Shown: positions 1 through 8,508, numbered from the stretch's first letter. The stretch is 64,000 nucleotides of DNA from Streptomyces cavernicola (GCF_029968035.1 NZ_JASCIQ010000013.1:108352-172351); one strand, 5' to 3'. The notes: generated from the letters alone by a model not told the origin. Translations and numbers: made by a program.

Positions 1-246
1 GGTCAGGTCCCGTACGGCGGCCACCCGCGGCACCAGGAAGTCGCGCAGCACGAGCTCCGCGCCGGCCGTGAACTCCGAGGAGTACAGCGGGTCCGGGTCG
101 CCGCCGAACTCCGCCCAGCCCTCGGCCGCGTCGGTCTCCACCCGCAGCAGGAACGTGTCCTTGCTGTCCATCGTGCCGAACGAGGTTCGGAACGGCTTCA
201 CCAACGGCACGGCGATGTGCAGCAGTTCGACGCGCTCGATCTTCAT
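1..246 (-). CDS. N-succinylamino acid racemase / o-succinylbenzoate synthase-like enzyme (partial)
   Basis: The first 82 codons of an enolase-superfamily enzyme run off the left edge. The visible N-terminus (MKIERVELLHIAVPLVKPF, followed by RTSFGTMDSKDTFLLRVET) is the substrate-capping domain typical of the MenC/N-acylamino acid racemase group. The ATG lies one base after the stop of the upstream GNAT gene, so the two are cotranscribed and probably translationally coupled. The active-site barrel with its KxK motif lies outside the window, so racemase and menaquinone-pathway roles cannot be separated by sequence. The neighbouring acyltransferase, deacylase and permease favour amino-acid racemisation (inference). 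Confidence 0.8.
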   Translation of the reverse strand, partial: MKIERVELLHIAVPLVKPFRTSFGTMDSKDTFLLRVETDAAEGWAEFGGDPDPLYSSEFTAGAELVLRDFLVPRVAAVRDLT

Positions 247-247
247 C

Positions 248-1150
248 TCAGGCCTCCTGGCCGGTCGTCGGGGCGCCGCTCCCGGAAGCGGCGCGGGTCA
301 GCAGGTACCAGCCGTCGCGCGACAGGGCGGACGCCTCGTACCCGTCGGTGAACGCCGAGGTGAACACCTCGCGGACCGCGTGCCGCCAGCGCAGCGCGGC
401 CGGCAGGTCCCGCGCGCGCAGCGCGAGCACGTCCTCGGGCACCCGGCACCACAGCCGCTCCCCGGACCGCAGCGCGAGCGGCCCGCCGTCCGGGGCCGGG
501 CACAGCGTCTCGGCGTCGGCCCGGTCGGACGCCCCGTCGTCGACGGCGCGGCGCGGGGTGCGCAGGTCCCAGGTCACGGTCAGGCGGTCGCTCTCGTCGC
601 CGCCGTTGAACCCGTCGTCGAGCGGACCGTAGAAGTCGACGACGTACTCCGTGCCGAGCCCGCCCAGCTTGACCAGGTTGAAGCGGGCGTTCCGGCCGAG
701 CAGCGGGTCGAACGTCCACTGCATGCGCTCGGCGCCCCGCTCCAGGGACCAGAGCCGCTGCCCCTGCTTCACGGCGAGGCCGACGCCCCGGTCGGAGGTC
801 GCCGCCGCGGCGACGAGCGAGTACACGGCCCGCTCCGCCGGCGGTTGGAACACCAGGACGGCCGCCCCCACCAGACGCTCCCCGTCGTACGCGGCGTGCA
901 CCGCGCCGCCCGCGTGCACCGCGCTGATGAGGACGTCGGCGGGCAGGGGCGGCGCACCCGGCGGGGTGCCCCATGTCTCGGCGAGGAAGTCGGTCACGGC
1001 ACGGATTCCGGCCAGGTCGTGGACGGTGCGCACCGTGACACCGGCCGCTGCCGCGGAGTCGGCCGCCGCGCGGGCCGCCCGCTCCAGGTCGTCGCCGCCG
1101 ACCGGCGCGCCGGGCGCGGCCGCGGCACTTGCTGTCGTAGCACTGATCAT
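248..1150 (-). CDS. GNAT-family N-acyltransferase, probable amino-acid acyltransferase
   Basis: This 300-residue protein resembles the long GNAT-like proteins that sit next to N-succinylamino acid racemases. I start it at the ATG at 1150 (MISATTASAAA) because the alanine-rich leader of the longer reading frame is unconvincing. The middle of the protein has a GNAT-like pattern, with GGAVHAAYDGERLVGAAVLV leading into a segment rich in basic and aromatic residues. It is directly followed by the racemase gene. In the characterised Geobacillus pathway a GNAT enzyme N-succinylates D-amino acids before racemisation; the same role here is inference from context. It is divergent from the PucR gene and probably controlled by it. 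Confidence 0.7.
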   Translation of the reverse strand: MISATTASAAAAPGAPVGGDDLERAARAAADSAAAAGVTVRTVHDLAGIRAVTDFLAETWGTPPGAPPLPADVLISAVHAGGAVHAAYDGERLVGAAVLVFQPPAERAVYSLVAAAATSDRGVGLAVKQGQRLWSLERGAERMQWTFDPLLGRNARFNLVKLGGLGTEYVVDFYGPLDDGFNGGDESDRLTVTWDLRTPRRAVDDGASDRADAETLCPAPDGGPLALRSGERLWCRVPEDVLALRARDLPAALRWRHAVREVFTSAFTDGYEASALSRDGWYLLTRAASGSGAPTTGQEA

Positions 1151-1355
1151 GGCTGCCAGTCTGGGCACTGGGACGGCGGCCGTCTTTGCGCATTCGTGCA
1201 ACGCTCGGCCTGTCTCATGATGCGATCCGATAACCGGGGCCGTTCCACGGGACGCGACAATCATGCGTCGGCGATCACACGCTCGGCGCGATCACTCGTC
1301 GCCGATGGGACGTGGCAGGTGGATGGGACGTCGGCGAAGCCGCGGAGGAGGCCCC
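1151..1355. promoter_or_regulatory. Divergent promoter region between the GNAT/racemase operon and pucR-type gene
   Basis: The gap between the two divergent genes has an imperfect dyad TTGC-N8-GCAA at 1186-1201. It also has a direct repeat, GCGATCACAC at 1271 and GCGATCACTC at 1288, spaced by one and a half to two helical turns. Either could bind the adjacent PucR-family protein. No clear sigma-70 boxes were identified. Confidence 0.4.
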
Positions 1356-2948
1356 ATGGAAGGCGACTGCACCCTGGAGGCGCTGCTCGACACCCTCGGC
1401 GAGCCGGCGCTCCGCCTGGTCACCGCACCCGCCGGCACCGCCGTCCCCGTCACCGACGTGCTCCTCCACGACCCCGGCAGGCCCGTCCCGTACACACCGG
1501 GCGGACTTCTGCTCGCCCTCGGCCTGCGCGCCGACGCCGCCGCCGACCTCGTACCGGAGGTGGCCGACGCGGGCCTGACCGGGCTCGTGGTGCGCGGCGA
1601 GGGCGGGCCCGCCGAGGCCGCCCGCAGCCACGGGGTCGCGCTGCTCGCCGTCGACGAGGACGCGTCCTGGCACCGGGTCCACCTGCTGATCGCCTCGGCC
1701 GTCCAGGCCGGACCCGCACCCGTCGCGCCGGGCTCCGGCACCTCGGCTCTCGGCGACCTGTTCGCCCTGGCCAACGCGATCGCCGCGGCGGGCGGCGGCG
1801 CCACCACCGTCGAGGACCCGCGCCAGCGCATCCTCGCCTACTCGACCATCGACGGCCAGGAGATCGACGACAGCCGCCGCCAGGGCATCCTCGGCCGCCA
1901 GGTCCCCGGCAGCCGCGAGAACACCGAGCAGTACCGCCAACTGCACGCAGCGGCACACCCGTTGCGGCTCCCCGGCACCGAGCCCGGCGAGATCGAACGG
2001 CTCGCCGTCGCCATCCGCGCGGGCGGCGAGATCCTCGGCTCGCTCTGGATGATCGACAACGGCCGGCTCGCGCCCGACGCCGAGGAGATCCTCGCCCAGG
2101 GCGCCGCCACCGCCGCCTTCCACCTGCTGCGCGCCCGCGCCGCCGAGGACTTCACCCGCCACCAGTACGGGGATCTGCTCAGGCGGCTCCTCAACGGCAC
2201 CGCGGCGCCCGCGACCGCCGCCCGCAGGCTCGGCTTCGCCGAGGACGCCCCGGTCCGGGTCGTCGCGCTCGTCCTCGACGCCGCCCCCGGCAGCGCGCGC
2301 ACCGCCCCCGCGGACAGCGCCCAGGCGACGCTGCGCCTCCTCGACCACGTCCGCCTCCAGTGCGAGGCCCGCTACGGCCGGCATGCGTGTGTGGTCGTAG
2401 ACGACGTGGTGTACGCGCTGCTGCCCGAGGCGGGGCCGGACGGCGGCCGCCAGCGCCGGCTCATCGAGGACCTCACCCGGCAGGCCGCGCACGCGCTGCG
2501 CAGCCCCGTGCGCGCGGGACTCGGCGGCGCGGTCACGGGCCTCGCCGACGTGGCCCGCTCACGGGACGACGCCGACCGCGTCCTCACCGTCCTGGACGGG
2601 GACCGCTGCGTCGCCGCCATCGAGGACGTCCGCCCCCGCGTCACGCTGCTGCGGCTCGGCGAGGTGCTCGCCCAGCGCACGGACCTGGCGACCGGACCCT
2701 GGCAGCAGGTCCTCGCCCACGACGAGCGCAACGGCACGGACTACGCGGGGACTCTCATCGCGTACTTCGACGCGGGCTGCGACATGGCGGGTGCGGCGCG
2801 GCTCCTCGCCGTGCATCCCAACACCTGCCGCTACCGGCTCAAGCAGATCCGGGAGCACCTGGACATCGACCTCGCCGACCCCGACGAACGCCTCGTCCTG
2901 TGGCTGCACTTGCGCATCCTCGCGAGACTGCGAGCCGACCGCCCCTGA
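1356..2948 (+). CDS. PucR-family transcriptional regulator
   Basis: A 530-residue regulator. The ATG at 1356 is preceded by a strong ribosome binding site (CGGAGGAG at 1342-1349), so the longer upstream reading is rejected. It has a PucR-like N-terminal domain, a central degenerate GGDEF-like region, and the C-terminal PucR helix-turn-helix (DMAGAARLLAVHPNTCRYRL then KQIREHLDIDL, roughly residues 475-510). PucR-type proteins usually activate adjacent amino-acid or purine catabolic genes in response to a metabolite. Being divergent from the GNAT/racemase genes and convergent with the deacylase/permease pair, it is the likely local regulator of this locus (inference). Confidence 0.9.
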   Translation: MEGDCTLEALLDTLGEPALRLVTAPAGTAVPVTDVLLHDPGRPVPYTPGGLLLALGLRADAAADLVPEVADAGLTGLVVRGEGGPAEAARSHGVALLAVDEDASWHRVHLLIASAVQAGPAPVAPGSGTSALGDLFALANAIAAAGGGATTVEDPRQRILAYSTIDGQEIDDSRRQGILGRQVPGSRENTEQYRQLHAAAHPLRLPGTEPGEIERLAVAIRAGGEILGSLWMIDNGRLAPDAEEILAQGAATAAFHLLRARAAEDFTRHQYGDLLRRLLNGTAAPATAARRLGFAEDAPVRVVALVLDAAPGSARTAPADSAQATLRLLDHVRLQCEARYGRHACVVVDDVVYALLPEAGPDGGRQRRLIEDLTRQAAHALRSPVRAGLGGAVTGLADVARSRDDADRVLTVLDGDRCVAAIEDVRPRVTLLRLGEVLAQRTDLATGPWQQVLAHDERNGTDYAGTLIAYFDAGCDMAGAARLLAVHPNTCRYRLKQIREHLDIDLADPDERLVLWLHLRILARLRADRP

Positions 2949-3013
2949 CCGCCGTCGGCACGGGGGCCAGCCCCCGGACCCCCGCTGCTCGAACGCCGCA
3001 GGGGCTGATCTTT

Positions 3014-3050
3014 CAGGGGCGCGGGGAACTGCGCGACCGGCCACGACGGC
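3014..3050. repeat. Streptomyces-type intergenic GC-rich repeat, copy 1
   Basis: The core GGGGCGCGGGGAACTGCGCG followed by ACCGGCCACGACGG matches an element I recognise as highly repeated between genes in Streptomyces chromosomes. A second diverged copy lies about 100 bases downstream. It sits between two convergent genes. Confidence 0.65.
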
Positions 3051-3115
3051 GGGACAGCTGAACGAGAAGCGCCGCAGCCACGCGGCGGCAGCCGCATATC
3101 AGGCACAGTCGGGAA

Positions 3116-3160
3116 GGGGCGGGGAGGGGAACTGCGCGCGACCAGCCACCACGGCGCAGC
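3116..3160. repeat. Streptomyces-type intergenic GC-rich repeat, copy 2
   Basis: A diverged copy of the element at 3014: the shared core GGGGAACTGCGCG is followed by CGACCAGCCACCACGG. Small insertions separate the two copies, so this is not a recent duplication of the whole segment. Confidence 0.6.
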
Positions 3161-3180
3161 AGCCGAAAGACGGCCGGGGG

Positions 3181-3197
3181 CTGGGGCACAGCCCCAG
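3181..3197. terminator. Hairpin between convergent pucR-type and M20 genes
   Basis: CTGGGGC-ACA-GCCCCAG forms a 7-bp stem with a 3-base loop just past the 3' end of the M20 gene. It has no T-run, as is usual in Streptomyces, and could serve both strands. Confidence 0.5.
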
Positions 3198-3208
3198 TTG
3201 GGCAAGGT

Positions 3209-4294
3209 TCAGGAGGTCAGCCAGGACCTCAACGCCGCCCGCACCGCATGCAACTCACCCACCGGCACAAACTCGTCCGGCGTATGCGCAAGCGAAGGAT
3301 CCCCGGGCCCGAAGTTCAGCGCCGGCACCCCCGCCGCCGCGAACCGCGCCACGTCCGTCCAGCCGAGCTTCGCCCGCGGCGCGCTGCCGAGCCGCGCCAG
3401 GAGCGACGCCGCCGCGGGCCGACCGAGCCCCGGCAACGCCCCGGCGACCGCCTCGGTCACCACCACCTCGTACTCCGGGAACAGCGCCCGCACCTGGGCC
3501 TCCGCCTCCTCGGGCGAACGGCTGGGCGCGAACCGCAGGTTGACGCTGACCACGCACTCGTCGGGTACGACATTGCTCGCCACACCCGACCGCACGGCCA
3601 CGGCGCTCAGCGCCTCCCGGTACACGAGACCGTCGATGTGCACGTCCCGTACGGCGTGTTCGTCGAGGCGGCGAAGCACCTCCGCCGCGCGGTGGGCGGC
3701 GTTCACGCCCTGCCAGGCGCGTGCGGTGTGCGCCCGCCTGCCCCGTACGATCACGTCCGCGGTGAGGAAGCCCTGGCAGCCGCCCTCGACCAGACCGCCC
3801 GACGGTTCGAGGAGGATCGCCAGGTCGCCCGCGAGGAGTTCGGGCCGTTGGGCGGCGATCGTGCCGAGGCCGTTGCGTTCGGCGGCGGCCTCCTCGCACT
3901 CGTAGAACACGTATGTCACGTCCCGGGTCGGCGCGGTGACGGTCACGGCGGTCTGCAGGGCCACGGCGACGCCGCCCTTCATGTCGCAGGCACCGAGCCC
4001 GTACACCCGCTCGTCCACCAGGCGTGACGGCAGGTTGTCGCAGGCGGGGACGGTGTCCAGGTGTCCGGCGAGCACGACCCGCTCGGCGCGGCCGAGGTCG
4101 GTGCGGGCGACGACGGAGTGCCCGATCCGCTCGACCCGCAGATGCGGCGCGGCCCGCAGCGCACGCTCCACGGCGTCGGCGAGCGCGGCCTCGTCGCCGC
4201 TCTCCGAGGGCACGTCGACGAGCGCGCGGGTCAACTCGACCAGATCGGCAGCGGGTTGGAGCACGGTCTGCTCCGCGGTGGCGGCGTCCCTCAT
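3209..4294 (-). CDS. M20-family metallopeptidase, DapE-like N-acyl amino acid deacylase
   Basis: A 361-residue M20 amidohydrolase of the succinyl-diaminopimelate desuccinylase type. Metal ligands are visible in AGHLDTVPACDN (His and Asp), GLGACDMKGG (bridging Asp) and YECEEAAAERNG (catalytic Glu-Glu). The C-terminal zinc His is in LAHTPDEF. The start ATG overlaps the permease stop by four bases (ATGA), so the two are coupled. Family members remove succinyl or acetyl groups from amino acids. Beside a GNAT/racemase pair, the natural job is hydrolysing the N-acyl-L-amino acid to the free L-form (inference). A housekeeping DapE is less likely given the context. Confidence 0.85.
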   Translation of the reverse strand: MRDAATAEQTVLQPAADLVELTRALVDVPSESGDEAALADAVERALRAAPHLRVERIGHSVVARTDLGRAERVVLAGHLDTVPACDNLPSRLVDERVYGLGACDMKGGVAVALQTAVTVTAPTRDVTYVFYECEEAAAERNGLGTIAAQRPELLAGDLAILLEPSGGLVEGGCQGFLTADVIVRGRRAHTARAWQGVNAAHRAAEVLRRLDEHAVRDVHIDGLVYREALSAVAVRSGVASNVVPDECVVSVNLRFAPSRSPEEAEAQVRALFPEYEVVVTEAVAGALPGLGRPAAASLLARLGSAPRAKLGWTDVARFAAAGVPALNFGPGDPSLAHTPDEFVPVGELHAVRAALRSWLTS

Positions 4295-5796
4295 GCGCCC
4301 GCCTCCACGTCCGCGGTGGACGCCTCGGACTCCTTGGACGCCTTGGCAGCCTCGTCCGCGTGCCCGTCCGTGGCCGGACCGTCCCGCAGCGCGGAGTGGC
4401 GGCGGCCGAAGCACAGGTAGAGGGCCGCGGCGAGCAGTAGCCAGCAGCCGAACAGGGTCCAGGTCACGCCGGGCAGCAGCCAGGCGAGGTACAGGCAGGA
4501 CACCGCGGCGAGCACCGGCACCACCGGGTACAGCGGCACCCGGTACGAACGCGGCGCGTCCGGCGCGATCCGCCGCAGCACCATCACCGCGGCCGCGACC
4601 GCCACGAACGCGATCAGGGTGCCCATGCTCGTCAGGTCGGCCAGGTACTGCAGCGGCACGAACGCCGCCAGGCCGCCGACCAGGACGCCCACGACCCAGG
4701 TGTTGTGCACGGGCGTGTGCCGCTTGCGGTCGACCCGGTGGAACACCTGCGGGACCAGGCCGTCCCGCGCCATCGAGAACACGATGCGGGTCTGCCCGTA
4801 CAGCGAGACGAGCACGACGCTGAAGATGGAGACCACGACGCCCGCCGAGAGCACGAGCGCCGGCCAGCCCGCGCCCGTCACGTCCCGCAGGATCTGCGCG
4901 AGGATGGCCTCGCCGGCCTCCGCCTGCTCGCCGAACCGGCCGGCCGGCTGCGCGCCGAGCGCGGCGAGCGACACGAGGATGTAGAGCGCGGTGACCGCGC
5001 CGAGCGTCAGCATCAGGGCGAGCGGGATGGTGCGCCGCGGATTGCGCACCTCCTCGCTGGCGGTGGCCACCGTGTCGAAGCCGATGTACGTGAAGAACAC
5101 TCCGGAGGCGGCGAGGCCCACGCCCGCCATGCCGTGCGGGGCGAAGTCCGCGAAGTTGCCGCTGTCGAAGGCGGTGAACGCGATGGCGGCGAAGAAGATC
5201 AGCACACCGACCTTCACGGCCACCATCACCGCGTTGACGGCCGCCGACTCGCGCGTGCCGCGGGCGAGGAGCAGCGAGCACAGCAGCACCACGACGAGCG
5301 CCGGCACGTTCACCAGGCCGCCCGCGCCCGGGGGTTGGCTGATCGCGTCCGGCAGCGTGAAGCCGAACAGCGTGCCGGTGACCTCGTTCAGGTACTGCCC
5401 CCAGCTCACCGCCACCGTCGACGCGGCCACGCCGTACTCCAGGACGAGACACCAGGCGACGAGGTACGCGGCCCCCTCACCGAGGGAGGCGTACGCGTAC
5501 GAGTACGTGCTGCCCGCGACCGGCACCGCCCCGGCCAGCTCGACGTAGCAGAGCGCGCCGAGCCCCGCGACGACGGCCGCGAGCACGAACGACAGGATCA
5601 CGGCGGGACCGGCCTTCGGCACGCCGGTGCCGAGGACGAAGAAGATGCCGGTGCCGATGACGGAGCTGATCCCGATGAGCGTCAACTGGCCGAGGCCCAT
5701 GGTGCGTTGAAGCCCGCCGGCCTCCTCGGCGTCGACCTCCTCGATCATCGCGTCCAGCGGTTTACGACGGCACAGCTGGCTGGCCCATCGGCCCAT
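4291..5796 (-). CDS. APC-superfamily amino acid permease (CAT-like), copy A
   Basis: A 501-residue polytopic membrane protein with about twelve hydrophobic segments. The conserved first helix (LTLIGISSVIGTGIFFVLG) is typical of cationic amino acid transporter-like bacterial permeases. I chose the ATG at 5796, preceded by AGGAGG seven bases upstream, because a paralogue at 58522 starts with the same short cytoplasmic leader (MGR...QLCRRKPL). It lies upstream of and overlaps the M20 deacylase gene. Likely substrate is an amino acid or its N-acyl derivative; the substrate cannot be read from sequence. The acidic C-terminal tail (SKESEAS...) is disordered-looking. Confidence 0.9.
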   Translation of the reverse strand: MGRWASQLCRRKPLDAMIEEVDAEEAGGLQRTMGLGQLTLIGISSVIGTGIFFVLGTGVPKAGPAVILSFVLAAVVAGLGALCYVELAGAVPVAGSTYSYAYASLGEGAAYLVAWCLVLEYGVAASTVAVSWGQYLNEVTGTLFGFTLPDAISQPPGAGGLVNVPALVVVLLCSLLLARGTRESAAVNAVMVAVKVGVLIFFAAIAFTAFDSGNFADFAPHGMAGVGLAASGVFFTYIGFDTVATASEEVRNPRRTIPLALMLTLGAVTALYILVSLAALGAQPAGRFGEQAEAGEAILAQILRDVTGAGWPALVLSAGVVVSIFSVVLVSLYGQTRIVFSMARDGLVPQVFHRVDRKRHTPVHNTWVVGVLVGGLAAFVPLQYLADLTSMGTLIAFVAVAAAVMVLRRIAPDAPRSYRVPLYPVVPVLAAVSCLYLAWLLPGVTWTLFGCWLLLAAALYLCFGRRHSALRDGPATDGHADEAAKASKESEASTADVEAGA

Positions 5797-5942
5797 GGCT
5801 CCTCCTGGAGATCCCCTCGCATCCCCGACTGTCACCAGGGATGCGGGGGATCTTCCGGGAACGCCGGGGGGCCGGACAACGGTGGATCCGCACAATCGGA
5901 GCGCCCGTCATTGGCCGATACGACAGTGTGCCGGGCGGGGGA

Positions 5943-6632
5943 TCAGGAAGCGGCCTCGACCGAGGGCGCCTCGAACCCGGCATCGGCCAGCACAGCCGCG
6001 GCGATCCCGCGCCCGACCTGAGCCAGCCCGACCAACAGCTCGGCACAGCCGATGAGTTCGCCCCCGTTCTCCCCCGCACGCGCCTCGGCGAGAGCGATGG
6101 CCTTACGGGAGTACGGAGTCCAGGCGATCCGCTCGGCGGCCTGCGAGGCCCCCATGCTCAGCCGCGCCCCGACGGCCCGGTGCACGGACTCGGGGGAGAC
6201 GTTGGCGGCCGCCAACTGCCGGGTCGCGCTGTTCTCCTGAGCGGTGAGCCCCCACAGCAGGTGCTCGGTCCCGATGTAGTTGTTGCGATGCTGCACGGCC
6301 GCCCGCTTCACGTGGGCCATCGCCTCGCGCAGGTCCTCCGTCATGGCCTCGGGGCTGTACCGCTTGTGCGGCGCGTGGAACCGCTGCTGCGCGGCCTGCC
6401 GGGTCACCCCGAGGGCGGCCCCGATGTCGGTCCACGAGTTGCCGTGCATACGACAGTGCTCGACATAGTCCTCCACCAAGTCGTCCGACAGCGCCTGCAG
6501 TTGCCCGGACAGCTGGGCGGCGACGCCGAGCAGCGCCAACCAGTCGGGCTGCTCCTGCCCACCCGGCCGATGCGCACTGTCGCAACGCCGGTCGACTTCC
6601 GCGATGAGATCGTCCAGATCTGGAAGCGTCAT
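5943..6632 (-). CDS. Helix-turn-helix protein with Clp N-terminal domain
   Basis: A 229-residue protein. Residues about 35-85 contain a probable HTH (SWTDIGAALGVTRQAAQQRF). The rest is a Clp_N repeat like the substrate-adaptor-binding N-domain of ClpA/ClpC (AMAHVKRAAVQHRNNYIGTE, then HLLWGL). There is no AAA+ ATPase module, so it is not a chaperone. Stand-alone Clp_N proteins in actinobacteria are thought to act as adaptors or regulators linked to Clp proteolysis; that role is inference. The start lies only 14 bases from a perfect dyad that may be its own operator, and the transcript is probably leaderless. It is divergent from the gene at 6702. Confidence 0.8.
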   Translation of the reverse strand: MTLPDLDDLIAEVDRRCDSAHRPGGQEQPDWLALLGVAAQLSGQLQALSDDLVEDYVEHCRMHGNSWTDIGAALGVTRQAAQQRFHAPHKRYSPEAMTEDLREAMAHVKRAAVQHRNNYIGTEHLLWGLTAQENSATRQLAAANVSPESVHRAVGARLSMGASQAAERIAWTPYSRKAIALAEARAGENGGELIGCAELLVGLAQVGRGIAAAVLADAGFEAPSVEAAS

Positions 6633-6645
6633 GAGGCAAGTACGC

Positions 6646-6668
6646 CTTGACAGTTGGGGATTGTCAAG
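6646..6668. promoter_or_regulatory. Dyad operator/promoter between divergent Clp_N and DUF6183-like genes
   Basis: CTTGACA-N9-TGTCAAG is a perfect 7-bp inverted repeat. Each arm contains TTGACA, so the element could supply a -35 box in both directions. On the minus strand the Clp_N ATG follows within about 30 bases, consistent with a leaderless transcript. Self-regulation by the HTH protein is inference. Confidence 0.5.
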
Positions 6669-6701
6669 GGTGGCTTGCGTATTGGGGCGTAGGGTTTCCG
6701 C

Positions 6702-7778
6702 ATGACCGGAGTTCCGAACGACGCCACTCTCAAGGTGTACGCGGCAACCGCGCCCGAACGGCTCCACGAGCTGGCCCTGTCCGCGGACAGCCGTGACGCC
6801 GTGCGACTGGCCCTCACGCTGGCCCGCCAGGAGTCGCAGGACGCCACCGACTGGGCCGTGCGCCTGGCCGAGGATCTGGCGGCCGATCAGGACCCGGACA
6901 CCTGGCGGGACCTGGTCCGTCAGCTCGCCTGGCAACTGGTCCAACGCCCGAGTTCGGTCGCACTGAAGCGGCAGTTCGAGGAGCTGACCCCCACCGCCCT
7001 GGACGACCCGGCGACCGAGGTGCGGGCCTGCCTGCTGCACGAGATGGCCCTGCGCTGGGGAATCAGCGACGACTCCTGCCGTGCGTACGGGGAACGCCTG
7101 GGGCGACTCCAACACCCCTTGGCCTGGCTGCCGTTGCAGACCTTGGCCTTTGAGCACCGCATGCGTCAGAGTGCTTGGAATGACGGCGGGCTGGTGGGCT
7201 CGGAAAGCCCCGAGACTCTTCGGGCCGGATATCCGGAACCGCCACCCACCCTCAGCGGCGCCAGGACGGGGCGGGCGGCTCGGCGTGTACCGGACGATGA
7301 ACGTACGACCGCCGCGATGACCGGGTTCGCTCAACTAGGGGCCGAAGCCGCGTTCTACACCCTGGCCGGCCCTCTCGACCCTGCCGACTTCAACGCTGCA
7401 CTGCTCTCGGCCCTCGACGCGGAATGTCTCGACGGCGTGACGCCCCAGACGCTCACGGCCGTGCACACCACGGCGGATGACGTCGCCGAGGACCTGTTCA
7501 CCGCCGCCTTCGGAGGCGGCATGTGGGAACAGGGCCGATGGGGCGCGTACGCGCGACTGGCCACGTGGCGCAGCCTGTACGCACTCATGGATCTCGACCC
7601 GGACGTTTCCCACTACGAGGCCGTGCGCATCGCAGCCGACCACCGCTGGCTTCGGTTCGCCGTCCACCGGGAGGCGGACAACGACTGGTTCTTCGGCGAC
7701 CTCTCGGACACGGCGTTCGCCGTCCTCGACCCCACCCGCACACGCATCGCCGTCATCGCGGCCACGGACACCGACTGA
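6702..7778 (+). CDS. Hypothetical protein, DUF6183-like
   Basis: A 358-residue, soluble, helix-rich protein without signal peptide or membrane segment. The N-terminal half has HEAT-like helical character. The C-terminal half contains FTAAFGGGMWEQGRWGAYAR, followed by LATWRSLYALM, a pattern I associate with the Streptomyces family DUF6183 (recollection, not a search). No catalytic motif is visible. The ATG at 6702 follows the dyad promoter closely. It is divergent from the Clp_N protein, so the pair may share control. Function unknown. Confidence 0.75.
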   Translation: MTGVPNDATLKVYAATAPERLHELALSADSRDAVRLALTLARQESQDATDWAVRLAEDLAADQDPDTWRDLVRQLAWQLVQRPSSVALKRQFEELTPTALDDPATEVRACLLHEMALRWGISDDSCRAYGERLGRLQHPLAWLPLQTLAFEHRMRQSAWNDGGLVGSESPETLRAGYPEPPPTLSGARTGRAARRVPDDERTTAAMTGFAQLGAEAAFYTLAGPLDPADFNAALLSALDAECLDGVTPQTLTAVHTTADDVAEDLFTAAFGGGMWEQGRWGAYARLATWRSLYALMDLDPDVSHYEAVRIAADHRWLRFAVHREADNDWFFGDLSDTAFAVLDPTRTRIAVIAATDTD

Positions 7779-7965
7779 GGTGAACTGCGGTGGCTTGACG
7801 CGCCGTTCGGCCGACGAGAGACCTGGGAGTGTGCCCGCTTCCGCACAGCGCGATCCGTAGGGCACCGGCCTCGTGGACGCGTAAGCGGTGGCCCGCCGCG
7901 TCCCCCTCGCCGACCACCTGCCACCGCCGCAGCGCTCGGTCCTCGACGCCTGCCTCACCCCGCGG

Positions 7966-8508
7966 CTACTGCAGAAACCGCAAGCCGGGTGACCGGGTCA
8001 ACTCCCGGAGGAATCGCGCTGAGCCGAACACGACGGGACACGGTCCGCTCCGCACGGCGACGACGCCCACCAGCCCGGCCGCGCCCGAGATCTGCTCCTC
8101 CCGCAGCTCCACACCGGCGACACCACCCACCACGTCCATGACCGCCGCGGTCAGCAGGGCCGTGACCACGTGATCGACGGGACTGCCGCACAGCGCGACG
8201 ACCTGGACGGCGTGGGTCGGCGTGAAGCCGATGAGGCCCTCAAGGTCCGAATCCTCGGCGTGCTCGGCCTCGAACACCGCCTCGTCGCCGATGCCCGGCC
8301 CCATGAACGAGACCACGACGGGCCGAGGCGAGCGCCTGTCCTCGAACTGTTCGGAACCCAGGCTCACGGCGTCGACATGGGCATCGAACTGCCCGTACCC
8401 CGTCTCCCGGCACCGCGCCGCACAACGAACCAGCAACTCGCGCACGCGCTGCACCGACGCCGGGGAGGCTCCCTCCACCAACTCGATCACCACCACAGGC
8501 CCACTCAC
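7966..8508 (-). CDS. Hypothetical protein, possibly DUF6368
   Basis: A 180-residue acidic, soluble protein of unknown function. The segment VDHVVTALLTAAVMDVVGGV is its most distinctive part and recalls DUF6368 proteins of Streptomyces (uncertain recollection). The start is GTG at 8508. There is no Shine-Dalgarno, but TATCCT lies seven bases upstream, a good -10 for a leaderless transcript beginning at the GTG. Downstream, 7779-7965 has no gene I can support. Confidence 0.7.
   Translation of the reverse strand: MSGPVVVIELVEGASPASVQRVRELLVRCAARCRETGYGQFDAHVDAVSLGSEQFEDRRSPRPVVVSFMGPGIGDEAVFEAEHAEDSDLEGLIGFTPTHAVQVVALCGSPVDHVVTALLTAAVMDVVGGVAGVELREEQISGAAGLVGVVAVRSGPCPVVFGSARFLRELTRSPGLRFLQ

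Noticed and set aside
68..3061. A 997-codon open frame on the plus strand, rich in Arg and Pro
   Set aside because: It is antisense to the GNAT gene and out of frame with the PucR gene. Its composition is the usual shadow of high-GC coding DNA.
7335..7958. 207-codon minus-strand frame
   Set aside because: It lies antisense to the well-supported gene at 6702-7778 and has no start context.
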